Shown: positions 25,200-34,887, numbered from the stretch's first letter. The stretch: DNA of 64,000 nucleotides from JARRPM01 sp963765545 (GCA_963765545.1 CAVXWW010000009.1:372001-436000), one strand, 5' to 3'. The notes: generated by a model from the sequence alone, not told the origin. Numbers and translations are program-made.

Positions 25200-25517
25200 A
25201 TGAAACAGGCCATTATCGAGAGTTGGGACGCTGTGATGGACAATCAGAATAACCCCTTGAGACACCTGGATCTGGCCTCGCAGCACTATTTTATGCAGGT
25301 GCTGGGTTGGATGTGGAGCATGGTTTTCAGCCTGTCCTTCCTGTCGATATTCCAGTTCGGCTATGTATGGGGTGCTCACCTGCTGGTGTTCGGCGGCATC
25401 TGTTTTACCGTTGCTACATTCCGGGAGGCGCAAAAGCAGGCAGTGGATCAGGCCCAGGCGGTACCCAACCTGAGTGGAGCTTCACGCTGTGTTTGGAAGA
25501 TGGACAGCGAAGCCTGA
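25200..25517 (+). CDS. small two-helix membrane protein
   Basis: The 105-residue protein starts at ATG 25200, with CGGAGAGAG seven bases upstream. Two hydrophobic helices (VLGWMWSMVFSLSFLSIFQF and WGAHLLVFGGICFTVATF) follow a 35-residue soluble head, and a Gln/Ala-rich tail ends the protein. No family is recognised. It faces the TonB receptor gene convergently, with 146 bases between them that hold no visible terminator. Confidence 0.6.
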   Translation: MKQAIIESWDAVMDNQNNPLRHLDLASQHYFMQVLGWMWSMVFSLSFLSIFQFGYVWGAHLLVFGGICFTVATFREAQKQAVDQAQAVPNLSGASRCVWKMDSEA

Positions 25518-25663
25518 CAGGGCTCTGCTCGCACCATCAACGAGCATCCAATGATTGCACAGCTTGTGGGCTGACATTGCGGTAGTTGGTCGGGAGGGGC
25601 CCATTACAGACCGGGGAGGGGTGAGTACGGCAGAGAAAGGTAGTCTCTCCAAACCCGCTCAAT

Positions 25664-28189
25664 TCAAAACTTGCACCGAAATCCAATCCATCCCCCACGT
25701 GGCGCGCCTGCACCAAGAAACAGCGGCCGGGTGTCTGTTATGTCCGGCACAACCTCGCTTGGGTCTTCGCCCAACAAGCCGAAATTTTCGTATTCTTCGT
25801 CGAACACGTTCGTGACCCTGGCGAAAAGCAGGAAGTTCGAACTGGCCGCCCAGCTGGCGCGCAGGTTGACCAGGGTGAAGCTATCGACGGTATCAAGATC
25901 ATTGCTTTCGTCACCTCGCAACACCTGGTCCGAATTATAAACCAGCTCCAGGCCTGCACTGATACTTTCGATGATCTCGTAATCGCCACCCAGCTTGAAA
26001 ATGTGTTCAGGTATACCGGGAATGCGATCGCCACTTTGTACTGATAGCTCGCCCAGGTCGTTCGCATTTGGGTGGTTTGGGCTCAGCACCATAAAGTTAT
26101 CTTCGAACGTGCTTTCTATGTACGAGTAGGAAGAGTACCAAACCAGCTTGCCGCGTTTGCCCTGTAGTGCCGATTCGAAGCCGCGCCGGCGAGTTTTGTC
26201 GACGTTGGCGAACAGGCCTGTAGACCTGCCGGTAGTTTGAAAGATAATGTCGTCTTTATTGGTGGTGTGGTAAACGCCCAGTTGGTAGCTGACACCCTGA
26301 AAGCTGCCCCGCATGCCGGCCTCGTAGCTGGTGGTGACCACATCGTCCAGGGGAGGGTCCGCCAGAAAGGCATTGGGCAGCCTGCACTCGAAGTCAATGT
26401 CATCCGGGTCTTCCCCGGCCTCAAGTGCAAATTTTTGTGCCAACTCAAATACACCCTCGTTACAGGCCAGCTCAAGAGGGGTGGGAACCCGGTTGGACTC
26501 TCCATAAGAACCATAGACTGTCATCTCATCATAAAGAATGTAGGTGAGACCTGCCGCGGGGTTAAAACGAGAGAAGTTGTGATCACCGTTGAGTTCAGGG
26601 CGGACGCCGGAACGGTCACGCAAAGTGATATCGGAGTCGTTGTAGCGTCCGGAGAGCGTCAGCGCCAGTTTGTCGGTAATATCCAGCGTGTCGGTAAAAA
26701 ACCAGCTCACGGTTTCTGTGCGGGTGTCAATGTTTGTGGCGGCATCGTCGTAAAATGTACCGACTCCCAGACCTTCGGTACTGCGGGTGAATGGGTCCAG
26801 TTCCGACAGCTCTAGTGAAGCATCGAAATCTGATTTGCCATCGAGATAAGCAAAGCCGAGAATCAGCAGATTGCTGCTGGAAAACAGCTCTGAGTTAACA
26901 GTCATCTGGCTGTTGAATCCTGTCGAGGTTTGCTTGCGGCGACTGCGGTTGCTAATGGCTTCATCTGTAAGAATACCGGTGCCGCTCAGATCCCCGGATA
27001 TGTCCTCCAGTTCAAAGTCTTCGGGGTCCAGGCCCGCCATAGTTGCCTGTGTTTCTATCAGATCCTCCAGGTCCTGAAAACTTCGAATCGCGGGTTGGCC
27101 ACCCTCGCAAATATCATCCAGGTCAATTCCCAGGCTATCGTTTAGCGCGTCTTCAATGTCATCTGCTTCTTCAAACAGCGACTGTTCGCCGCCGGCATAC
27201 TCGCAGCCTTCAAATTCGGAACTATCCCCGTTAAAGGAGTCGGTTGTGTTCTCACGTTTGAATGCGTTACCTGACAGCTCAATGGAATTGAATAGCAGCT
27301 GCCAGAACTCCAGGTTAACCATGTCCAGGTCATTTTTTGTACTGTCGGGTGCAGTGAACACGGTGTCGCGATCTGTGGCGAGCAGGCCTATGGGCAAAGC
27401 GCCATTGCCTGTCAATTTACTGTTGCCATGTTGGTAGCTCAGATCGAGCGCGGAGTGGTTGCCCCCGCGCCAGCTGAGTGTGGCGTAATAATTGTCTGCA
27501 TCTGATTCGGACAGATCCCGCCAGCCGTCTTCTTCGAAGTGGCTGAAGTTGAGGTAGTAGCCCCATTCGCTTCCATTGGGGAGCGCGTAGTGATTGCCGC
27601 TTTGCGCATTTACAACGTGTCTGTCCCAGGATCCTGTATACGCTTCCACTTCGGTTTCGGTGTAATTGAAACCGTTCTTCATGGTGACCACCAGTGCGCC
27701 GCCAAGTGAGTTCAGGCCGAACACCGGGTTTGTGCCACCAATGAGGTCAATGCTGTGAATCGTGGAATCAGGCAGTAAGTCCCAGTTTACCGAGTCACCC
27801 AGTGGTTCATTGATACGCACGCCGTCCTGATAGACCGCCAGACCCTGCGGCAATCCCAGCAGCGGAGAGGCAGTAAAGCCCCGATACTGCACATCGGGCT
27901 GCAGGGGGTTGTTCTGAGCGGAGTTTATGCTGACGCTGGTAAGCCGGTTACTCATAAACTCACTCAGGTCGAGACTCTGGCTGCGCGAGATATCTGCAGC
28001 ATCTGAACGTTGCACTGAGTAGGGTAACTTCTCTATGGGTTGGGCAGAGGCGGAACCCAGTCTTATACCGAATACCTTAACTTCCTCGAGTACTGCTGTC
28101 TGTGCAGCCTGTGAGGTATTCAAGGTGACGCCGTAGAAAGCCACAAAGAGGCTGCATGCCCATAATGTTCTTGAGGACGGAGTGAGCAC
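25664..28189 (-). CDS. TonB-dependent outer-membrane receptor
   Basis: This protein of about 841 residues has a signal peptide (LWACSLFVAFYGVTLNTSQA), a TonB-box-like start (VLEEVKVFG), a plug domain (QYRGFTASPLLGLPQGLAVY, GVRINEPLGD and the terminal plug strand FGLNSLGGALVVTMKNG) and a 22-strand-type barrel ending WIGFRCKF. The final Phe is the usual outer-membrane assembly signal. Residues about 320-400 form a strongly acidic loop with three Cys residues. The start is GTG 28189 (TTG 28195 is possible). No ligand-specific motif is seen. It sits 83 bases downstream of the DUF3754 gene; siderophore, vitamin or carbohydrate uptake are all possible. Confidence 0.88.
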   Translation of the reverse strand: MLTPSSRTLWACSLFVAFYGVTLNTSQAAQTAVLEEVKVFGIRLGSASAQPIEKLPYSVQRSDAADISRSQSLDLSEFMSNRLTSVSINSAQNNPLQPDVQYRGFTASPLLGLPQGLAVYQDGVRINEPLGDSVNWDLLPDSTIHSIDLIGGTNPVFGLNSLGGALVVTMKNGFNYTETEVEAYTGSWDRHVVNAQSGNHYALPNGSEWGYYLNFSHFEEDGWRDLSESDADNYYATLSWRGGNHSALDLSYQHGNSKLTGNGALPIGLLATDRDTVFTAPDSTKNDLDMVNLEFWQLLFNSIELSGNAFKRENTTDSFNGDSSEFEGCEYAGGEQSLFEEADDIEDALNDSLGIDLDDICEGGQPAIRSFQDLEDLIETQATMAGLDPEDFELEDISGDLSGTGILTDEAISNRSRRKQTSTGFNSQMTVNSELFSSSNLLILGFAYLDGKSDFDASLELSELDPFTRSTEGLGVGTFYDDAATNIDTRTETVSWFFTDTLDITDKLALTLSGRYNDSDITLRDRSGVRPELNGDHNFSRFNPAAGLTYILYDEMTVYGSYGESNRVPTPLELACNEGVFELAQKFALEAGEDPDDIDFECRLPNAFLADPPLDDVVTTSYEAGMRGSFQGVSYQLGVYHTTNKDDIIFQTTGRSTGLFANVDKTRRRGFESALQGKRGKLVWYSSYSYIESTFEDNFMVLSPNHPNANDLGELSVQSGDRIPGIPEHIFKLGGDYEIIESISAGLELVYNSDQVLRGDESNDLDTVDSFTLVNLRASWAASSNFLLFARVTNVFDEEYENFGLLGEDPSEVVPDITDTRPLFLGAGAPRGGWIGFRCKF

Positions 28190-28278
28190 GTGCAATCTCG
28201 CGCCCGGGGGGCGCGTGCTGTCTATCAGGTATTGGAGTGTCTGCGGCAGGTTTGCTCACCTCATTGATCGGTCCAGTC

Positions 28279-29487
28279 TCAGGGTAACGCCAAATCAGCT
28301 GGCTGTGTAACAGTGCTGACAACTTCCCAGCCCCCACCACTTTCTTGCGCCAACCCGAGTCGCTGTAATTTCTCCACGGCATCTGTGATTTCGAAGTTGA
28401 GCCGGCACTGCCACCGATCGCGGAACCAGTTTTCTATGGCCTGGTCGAGGGAGTTCAAGCTCACCGGGCCCGGGAGAATGAGCAGGAAATAGTATGCCAG
28501 CAGGCTCTCCTTGATCTCCGATTCTTCCGCTTCGTCCAGAATGCGATAGATGACTCCCGCGTTGTTATCCAGCAACTTGAAATACAGGTTCTCTGTGAGG
28601 GCCTGGGTATATCGTAGTTTGCGGTTGCGAAATTTTGAGAACTGCTTCCAAAGGTAACCGCCCAGCGTGCCCAGGCCAGCGAGCAGGGCCAGGGAAGTCG
28701 TCCTGTCAAGATGTACCGGCTCGCTTTTCAGGCCAATCCAGAATCCGATCAGTGACCCCAGCAGTATCAAAGTAGTACCCACCTTCGTGGTCATTACCAC
28801 GCCACCGCTCACCAGTGCGGGTACGCCTATCAATAGCTTGTCCATAAGGCGCATACCGACCCGGGTATTGGGGAACAGCATCTCTATATCGGCAGCGGGC
28901 ACATTCTGGAACAGCTTCAGCATAGTGCTGCCCGGTCGACATCCCCCCAGAGTGCTTTCAGTATCCACATCCTCGCGAAAGCGTATATACAGCACTACCC
29001 GTTCGAGATTGAGGAAATCAACTTTTTTCCGCCGCAACCCGAAAAAGGTTCGCAGTTCCTCCTGTTGTTGCGTAGCACCTCGCACATACAGGAGAGCTTC
29101 CTCAAAATCGTCCATGTCTACATATAGCTGAACCGAAAACAGCGATTCACTGGCAAAAGCGTGCTGCAGCGTATCATCGCTAACCCGCTCGTAGTTCGCC
29201 CGGTCCAATATTCCTTCCAGAAGGCGAGCGAGCTCGGGATGAGCCTCCGGCGCCCCGAGCTCTTCCACGACCCTCGTATCCGCATCCGGGTCCAGTGGGC
29301 TATAGGCCTCTTTGAGTTGTTGCCTGATCGAGTGAAATTCCTGTTGGAATTGCGTGTTGATGAGATCACTCGCTTGATGCAGCTGCGCGTGCTGCTGGTC
29401 ATCCAGCTGCCCGTCGGCAAGGCACATTCGCAGGATGTCGCTTCGACGAAATGGAATGAAGCGTAGTAGGGGTAGCTCTTTTATCAC
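28279..29487 (-). CDS. DUF3754 (TMEM143-like) membrane protein
   Basis: The 402-residue protein shows the DUF3754 hallmark KLFQNVPAADIEMLFPNTRV around residue 190, followed by two membrane helices (MTTKVGTTLILLGSLIGFWI and TSLALLAGLGTLGGYLW) and a conserved soluble tail with YFKLLDNNAGVIYRILDEAE. The N-terminal half is charged and soluble. The family includes eukaryotic TMEM143 and has no assigned biochemistry. It starts with GTG at 29487. It lies on the same strand as the TonB receptor downstream and 95 bases after a small gene; the nearby ATPase, PPK2 and MgtE genes hint at an ion or energy role. Confidence 0.75.
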   Translation of the reverse strand: MIKELPLLRFIPFRRSDILRMCLADGQLDDQQHAQLHQASDLINTQFQQEFHSIRQQLKEAYSPLDPDADTRVVEELGAPEAHPELARLLEGILDRANYERVSDDTLQHAFASESLFSVQLYVDMDDFEEALLYVRGATQQQEELRTFFGLRRKKVDFLNLERVVLYIRFREDVDTESTLGGCRPGSTMLKLFQNVPAADIEMLFPNTRVGMRLMDKLLIGVPALVSGGVVMTTKVGTTLILLGSLIGFWIGLKSEPVHLDRTTSLALLAGLGTLGGYLWKQFSKFRNRKLRYTQALTENLYFKLLDNNAGVIYRILDEAEESEIKESLLAYYFLLILPGPVSLNSLDQAIENWFRDRWQCRLNFEITDAVEKLQRLGLAQESGGGWEVVSTVTQPADLALP

Positions 29488-29582
29488 GGTGACTCAGTTA
29501 CCTGGATGTTTTTGGTGGTGTGCTAAAAATGTACCGCGATACCGTTGGCTGGTTGTGCGTGTCCCGGGACCAGGCAGGCCTG

Positions 29583-29828
29583 CTAGTTGTCCTGCGTGCC
29601 ATTCAGCAACTTACGCCTGGCGCTATCGCGACGAGCCCTTTTGGTCAGCGGTATGCCGTCCGCGTCAACGACACTTTTGGGTTTCTCGCCCTTTGCGGTC
29701 TTGGATGCACGACTGACAGCGATCAGCTCCAGGGTTTCCTTGTCGCTCAATTTGGCCGCGTTTTTTTCCAGGGTATCCAGCTCTTCAAAACTGTATACGT
29801 CGTTCTTCAGCTTTTCTATTCTGTCCAT
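29583..29828 (-). CDS. small charged protein of unknown function
   Basis: The 81-residue product starts MDRIEKLKNDVYSFEELDTL and is rich in Lys, Glu, Asp and Arg, with a basic tail TKRARRDSARRKLL. It has no signal peptide or membrane helix. It is probably a soluble helical protein; nucleic acid binding by the basic tail is a guess. It lies between the P-type ATPase and DUF3754 genes on the same strand, with gaps of 119 and 95 bases, so it could be part of that transcription unit. Confidence 0.55.
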   Translation of the reverse strand: MDRIEKLKNDVYSFEELDTLEKNAAKLSDKETLELIAVSRASKTAKGEKPKSVVDADGIPLTKRARRDSARRKLLNGTQDN

Positions 29829-29947
29829 ACTATGCTCGCATGATCGACCGATCCAGGTGGGGTGCCCAATTCTATAGTAAACCTGTAAGAATCAATACGA
29901 TGGTGGGAATTGCGGGCCGCGTAGCCGGGGGATAGGTCCGGTGCGAA

Positions 29948-32671
29948 TCAGCCGCGGCGGGCGTTACGTTTGCGCAGGAATTTGTCCGCCTCGATTGCCA
30001 GAAAGCTGGGCAGGAAGCAGAGCAGGATCAGGGGCCACCACTCAGTGGGGAAATCGGCGGTTCGAAACAGGGCCGAGGCCTCTGGCACGAAGGTCGGGAT
30101 AAATCGAATCATGATTGAAAGGCCAATGCCTAGCAGCAACCAGCGGTTTGAGAAGGGGTTCAGGGTGAACGCCGAGTCATAGATCGAGCGGGCTGATACC
30201 ACGTAGCCGAAGTGGGCCAGCAATATGCCCCAGAATGCCGCGGTCTGGGCCTGGGTCAGCAGCAGCTGATCGATATTGTTCGGATCCGCCAGCGCCGGCG
30301 CTCCAAAATGGTAATACAGCAGAAAGCCCGGCAGGGCGATCGCGAACCCCATCACCACAACGCGCTGTAGGAAAAGGGCGTTGATAATGCGGGAACGGGG
30401 GTCTCTTGGCGGCGTGCGCAGCAGACCCTGTTCTTTCGGTTCCATCATTAGCGGCATGGTAAGCAAGACGGAGTCGAGCAGGTTGATCCAGAGGATCTGG
30501 ACCGGCTCCAGTACGAAGCGGGTGCCAAACAGGGGCACCGCGGCGGCCAGCAGGACTGCGCCCATGATCAGCAGCGCCTGGGCGGCATTGGTTGGCAGGG
30601 TGTAGAGGATAGCTTTCTGCAGGTTATTCCAGGCATGCCGACCTTCTTCCACTGCCGCAACGATGGTGGCGAAGTTATCATCTGCCAGCACCATATCGGA
30701 GGCTTCCTTGGCCACCTCGGTGCCGCTGACGCCCATCGCAACGCCTATGTCGGCCACTTTGAGGGCCGGTGCATCGTTTACCCCGTCACCGGTCATTGCT
30801 ACGACATGGCCGTTTGCCTGCAGAGCCTGGGCTATCGCGCTCTTGTGCTCTGGCGCGACCCGGGCGAACACTGACACTTCCTCGGTGATAGCGCGCAGGG
30901 CGGTGTCGTCCAGCTGGCTGATCTCGGTCCCTGTCATGACCCGGTCCGCCTCAATAGTAAGCTGTCGAGCCACTGCCTGCGCCGTGTCAGGGTGATCACC
31001 GGTGATCATGACGGTGCGAATTCCGGCCGTACGACAATCCCCGATTGCCGTTATCGCGGATTGTTTGGGCGGGTCAATCATGCCTTGCAGCCCCACGAAG
31101 CACATCTCCTTCAGGTCTTCGGGGGCAAGGCTGCCGTGTTCCGCTGAAAATTCCCGGACCGCAAAACCCAGGGTGCGCAGAGCGTCGCTGGCAAAGGATT
31201 TGGCGGTGGCCAGTGCTGTGGCGCGATCCAGTGGACGGGTTCCTCCAGCGGGATCTGTTTCGAGTGTGCACATTTGCACCACCACCTCAGGTGCCCCTTT
31301 GACGAGCAGGGTGCGCTTACCGCATTCATCCACCAGTACAGCCATGTACTTGACCGACGAATCAAAAGGTATTTCTACCATCCGCTGCACACCGTCGGCG
31401 ACGATCTCGGATTTGGCGCCGGATATTCGCAGGGCCAGTTCCGTCGGATCACCGGTGCCGCCGGCGCCACTGAGGTGGGCGTTGTTGCAATTGAATCCGC
31501 AGTTCAGTAACTGCATTAATGCGGTCTTCTCGATGGGTTGTGCGGCATTGCCTCCCAGCAGGAACTGGCCTTTAATCTCGTAACCGGAGCCGGTCACCTC
31601 GAATATCTCGCCCCCGGCGAAAACCCGGGTGACGGTCATGCGATTTTCCGTGAGTGTGCCGGTCTTGTCCGAGCAGATAACCGAGGTGGCACCCAGGGTC
31701 TCCGCCGCGGGTAGTTTCCGGATCAGGGCTTTGCGGCCCGCCATGACAACCCCTGACAAGGCCAGGATCGAGGTCACCAGGGCCGGCAGCATGGATGGGA
31801 TAGATGCCACCACGAGTGAGACCGCACCCAGGAAACTGTAGGTGATGGCATAGCCCAGGTAGACCCCATAGGCAAAGTTGAATGCACCCACAGCCAGGAT
31901 GGCGATGATCAGTGGCCTGACGAAATCTTTCATCTGGCGCTGCAGGGGCGTGAGCACGGTCTCCGTCGCTTTGACCATATCGGCGATGCGGCCGAATACC
32001 GTATCGAGCCCGGTTTCGACCACAATCCCCCTGGCGGTGCCCTGGGTGAGGTAGGTGCCGGAGAAACCCATGTTCCTCTGGTCGCCGGGTACGAGATCAT
32101 GACCGGGGAGACTGTCGATGCTCTTTTTGACAGGCACGGATTCACCGGTCAGGGAGGATTCGTCTACGTGGATGTTGCTCACCTCGATAAAGCGGACATC
32201 CGCGGGGATCTTGTCTCCGCCTTCCAGCACCACGAGGTCACCCGGCACCAATTCCCGGGCCGGGAGCCGGCGTTGGTTACCTGAGCGCAACACCAGGCAC
32301 TCCTGCACCATCATGTTACGCAGGGCCTCCAGTGCGCCCTCGGCCTTGCCCTCCTGGACAAAACCCAGGATTGCGTTCAGCAGCACCACGGCGAGGATCA
32401 CGATGGTGTCCGGCAGCATGGGGCTGCCGAAGGCGGTGAGAATGCCGGTGACCAGCGCGGTCACCATCAGGATGATTACCATGGGGTCGTTGAACTGGCG
32501 CAGGAAGCGTACCCAGGCGGGGGTTTTGCGAAATTCAATCTCATTTGGACCGGCCAGTGCCAGCCTTGCTGTTGCCTCGGTATCGTCCAGGCCCGCGGTG
32601 CTGGTCAGCAGCTGTTCCTGTACTTCTGCGCCGGTGAGTCCATACCAGGCCTTGTTTATATCTTTGTCCAC
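29948..32671 (-). CDS. type II P-type cation-transporting ATPase with atypical ion-site residues
   Basis: This 907-residue pump has the Cation_ATPase_N segment (residues 8-60), actuator TGES loop (SSLTGESVP, ~177), the phosphorylation motif DKTGT with Asp335, and a hinge TGDGVNDAPAL. It resembles SERCA/PMR1-type pumps, but the usual calcium ligands differ. The helix-4 PEGLP motif is PSMLP (residues 292-296, Ser in place of the Glu), the helix-5 N..E is TNAAQ (Gln in place of Glu), and helix 6 reads NLLDSV in place of NLVTDG. Calcium is therefore doubtful; Na+, K+ or H+ are alternatives. It starts with GTG, GGGAG six bases upstream, and is divergent from ppk2. Confidence 0.88.
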   Translation of the reverse strand: MDKDINKAWYGLTGAEVQEQLLTSTAGLDDTEATARLALAGPNEIEFRKTPAWVRFLRQFNDPMVIILMVTALVTGILTAFGSPMLPDTIVILAVVLLNAILGFVQEGKAEGALEALRNMMVQECLVLRSGNQRRLPARELVPGDLVVLEGGDKIPADVRFIEVSNIHVDESSLTGESVPVKKSIDSLPGHDLVPGDQRNMGFSGTYLTQGTARGIVVETGLDTVFGRIADMVKATETVLTPLQRQMKDFVRPLIIAILAVGAFNFAYGVYLGYAITYSFLGAVSLVVASIPSMLPALVTSILALSGVVMAGRKALIRKLPAAETLGATSVICSDKTGTLTENRMTVTRVFAGGEIFEVTGSGYEIKGQFLLGGNAAQPIEKTALMQLLNCGFNCNNAHLSGAGGTGDPTELALRISGAKSEIVADGVQRMVEIPFDSSVKYMAVLVDECGKRTLLVKGAPEVVVQMCTLETDPAGGTRPLDRATALATAKSFASDALRTLGFAVREFSAEHGSLAPEDLKEMCFVGLQGMIDPPKQSAITAIGDCRTAGIRTVMITGDHPDTAQAVARQLTIEADRVMTGTEISQLDDTALRAITEEVSVFARVAPEHKSAIAQALQANGHVVAMTGDGVNDAPALKVADIGVAMGVSGTEVAKEASDMVLADDNFATIVAAVEEGRHAWNNLQKAILYTLPTNAAQALLIMGAVLLAAAVPLFGTRFVLEPVQILWINLLDSVLLTMPLMMEPKEQGLLRTPPRDPRSRIINALFLQRVVVMGFAIALPGFLLYYHFGAPALADPNNIDQLLLTQAQTAAFWGILLAHFGYVVSARSIYDSAFTLNPFSNRWLLLGIGLSIMIRFIPTFVPEASALFRTADFPTEWWPLILLCFLPSFLAIEADKFLRKRNARRG

Positions 32672-32816
32672 AGCGCTCTCCCGGGGAAGTCCAGCGGTAC
32701 TAGCTTCCTTGAATTTTCGCAGCAGAGCAACAATCCAGGGGTGCGGTGACTACTTTACTTGAAGGATACAGCGGTAGAGCTTTGCCGTTTGGCATTGCCA
32801 AATAAATGCGACTTGC

Positions 32817-32830
32817 GTGACTTACATCAA
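32817..32830. promoter_or_regulatory. FNR/ANR-like box ahead of ppk2
   Basis: GTGAC-TTAC-ATCAA at 32817-32830 matches the TTGAT-N4-ATCAA consensus at eight of ten key positions (one perfect half-site). If the centre is at -41.5, a -10 should lie near 32853-32858, where GAGAAT is found. This is the layout of an oxygen-regulated class II promoter. A second inverted repeat, TTTGGC-ATT-GCCAAA, lies at 32788-32802. The site is between the divergent ATPase and ppk2 genes and could serve either. Confidence 0.4.
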
Positions 32831-32913
32831 AACCCACGACACTAAGCAGTGAGAGAATTTTAGCCTGCCAATAATAGACGATGAGTTTCTTCCAGATTAA
32901 GGAGAAAAAGTAG

Positions 32914-33945
32914 ATGAGTTCCGACTTGAAAATTGCAGATAAACCTCACGAAGTGGATCCACTTGTGGAGGAACCCGCGCGGATATCAGAAATTGATACA
33001 AAAGGCTCCTCCGCCAATAAACCTAAAGTCCAGCCCGAGTCCGAAATAGAAGAGCAATACCTGGGTGGTGAGTTTTCCTCGGACATAATGAAACAAATGC
33101 GCAAGGATCCCAATGCGATCGGGAAACTGTTCAAGGAAGGTAAATACCCGTACAGTGATCGCATAGCCCGACGCGCCTACGAGAACGAGAAGAAGAAGTT
33201 ACAGATTGAACTGTTAAAGGTTCAAAACTGGGTCAAGTTAACCGGCCAGAAAATCGTTGTGATATTTGAAGGTCGCGATGCCGCCGGTAAAGGCGGCACC
33301 ATCAAGCGATTCATGGAGCACCTCAACCCCAGGGCGGCCAAAGTAGTGGCGCTGGAAAAACCGACTCCTCATGAACTCGGCCAGTGGTACTTCCAGCGAT
33401 ATATTGCTCACCTGCCCACCCGGGGTGAAATCCTGTTCCTGGACAGGTCATGGTATAACCGCGCCGGCGTTGAGCGCGTCATGGGCTATTGCAACCAGAT
33501 CGAATACCTGGAGTTCATGCGTGAGTGCCCTGAATTCGAGCGCATGTTGGTCAACTCCGGTATCAAGCTGTTCAAATACTACTTTTCAGTGACTCGAAAA
33601 GAGCAGCGTGCGCGCTTTGATTCCAGGAACCATGACCCCCTGAAACAATGGAAGTTGAGTCCCGTTGATAAAGCCGCCGTGGGCCTCTGGCATGAGTATA
33701 CGCGCGCCAAGGAATCCATGTTTTTTCACACTGACACTGCGGCATGCCCCTGGACCATCATAAAATCTGATGACAAGAAGCGTGCCCGGCTCAACTGTAT
33801 GCAGCATTTCCTGACACAGCTTGATTACCCGGAGAAAGACCAACGTGCCGTGACCGGTTTTGATCCGCTGATCGTCGGATCACCCAAAGCGATACTGAGG
33901 CCCGACATACATCTAGATGACTGGCCGCGCCAGCCGGGCAGTTAG
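32914..33945 (+). CDS. ppk2: polyphosphate kinase 2
   Basis: This 343-residue PPK2-family enzyme transfers phosphate between polyphosphate and nucleoside diphosphates. It has the Walker A motif FEGRDAAGKGGTIKRF (~residue 115), the lid-type EKPTPHELGQWYFQRY, and Walker B FLDRSWYNRAGVERVMG, plus the C-terminal DDKKRARLNCMQHFL. The first ~50 residues are acidic and not conserved. The start is supported by AAGGAG eight bases upstream. It is divergent from the P-type ATPase and close to phosphate and magnesium transporters, fitting a polyphosphate/Mg/Pi theme. Whether it favours GDP, ADP or AMP cannot be told here. Confidence 0.92.
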   Translation: MSSDLKIADKPHEVDPLVEEPARISEIDTKGSSANKPKVQPESEIEEQYLGGEFSSDIMKQMRKDPNAIGKLFKEGKYPYSDRIARRAYENEKKKLQIELLKVQNWVKLTGQKIVVIFEGRDAAGKGGTIKRFMEHLNPRAAKVVALEKPTPHELGQWYFQRYIAHLPTRGEILFLDRSWYNRAGVERVMGYCNQIEYLEFMRECPEFERMLVNSGIKLFKYYFSVTRKEQRARFDSRNHDPLKQWKLSPVDKAAVGLWHEYTRAKESMFFHTDTAACPWTIIKSDDKKRARLNCMQHFLTQLDYPEKDQRAVTGFDPLIVGSPKAILRPDIHLDDWPRQPGS

Positions 33946-34029
33946 TTCAGGGTTTGGATAATGAGCGCCAGCGGTCAGGGATCTAATCCGTCAATGGGGC
34001 TGTTGGCCGGCTTTCTCGTTCAGCGACTC

Positions 34030-34887
34030 TCAGTCGACGGCTGATCTGGCAGGCTTGAAGTCCGTCAGGCCAAAACGCCTGGATAACATCTTGTCGAATA
34101 GCTTGCCTGGCAATAATCGTTTCAACAGCACCAGCTGCACACTGCCGCGCCCTCCCCTGATCACCGACGGGGGAGAAGCGCAGAGTAGTTTGTCTACTAC
34201 CGGGCCGACAAACTGATCGGTAGGGGTGGCGTTCTGCTGACCGGCCTGTGCCCGCGCCTGAATATTGGCTTCCATGTCCTTGTAGGGAGAGTCCCTGGCC
34301 AGGCGCAGGGCTTCCTCTGCGTGGTCGCCAAAGGAGGACTTGACGCCACCAGGCTGCACCATGATCAGCCTGACGCCAAAGGGCGCAAGTTCCATGCGCA
34401 GGGCGTCCGAGAGTGCATGAATTGCCGCCTTGCTGGAACAGTAGGCGCCTGCAAATGGCGTGGTAAACAGGCCGACGATACTGCCGACATTGACAACATC
34501 TGCCGAGCCGGTGACCGCGACCGCCTTGCGCAACAATGGCAGGGCCGCCCTCGTCACTGCTACGGGCGCGATTACATTGGTCTCGTACTGTGCCCTCAGA
34601 TCTTCCCTGGTTAAATCCAGGACCGCACCCACCTGGGAGAAGCCTGCATTGTTGACCAGCATGTCCAGTTGCCCTGCCTCGGCCTCAACCTTGCTGAATG
34701 CAGCGGTGATTGACGCATCATCGTTAACATCCAGCTGCAGGGTTGTGATGCCCTCGGCGCCCAGGCCATCCAGCGATTCCGGCCGGCGTGCCGTAGCGTA
34801 AACACGGTGCCCCCGGGCCTTGAACGCCCTGGCCATCGCCGCACCAATACCGCTGGAACAACCGGTAATCAAAATAGTTCGTGACAT
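34030..34887 (-). CDS. classical short-chain dehydrogenase/reductase
   Basis: This 285-residue SDR starts at ATG 34887 (GGAG eight bases before; an upstream ATG at 34929 lacks one). It has the cofactor motif TGCSSGIG (residues ~8-15), the NNAG motif, and the YCSSK catalytic Tyr and Lys. An Arg after the glycine motif (TARRPESL) suggests NADP(H). The C-terminal region is extended and basic and ends with a possible membrane-associated segment (LVLLKRLLPGKLFDKMLSRR), as in some steroid/retinol-type SDRs. The substrate is unknown. It is divergent from the amidase gene. Confidence 0.88.
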   Translation of the reverse strand: MSRTILITGCSSGIGAAMARAFKARGHRVYATARRPESLDGLGAEGITTLQLDVNDDASITAAFSKVEAEAGQLDMLVNNAGFSQVGAVLDLTREDLRAQYETNVIAPVAVTRAALPLLRKAVAVTGSADVVNVGSIVGLFTTPFAGAYCSSKAAIHALSDALRMELAPFGVRLIMVQPGGVKSSFGDHAEEALRLARDSPYKDMEANIQARAQAGQQNATPTDQFVGPVVDKLLCASPPSVIRGGRGSVQLVLLKRLLPGKLFDKMLSRRFGLTDFKPARSAVD

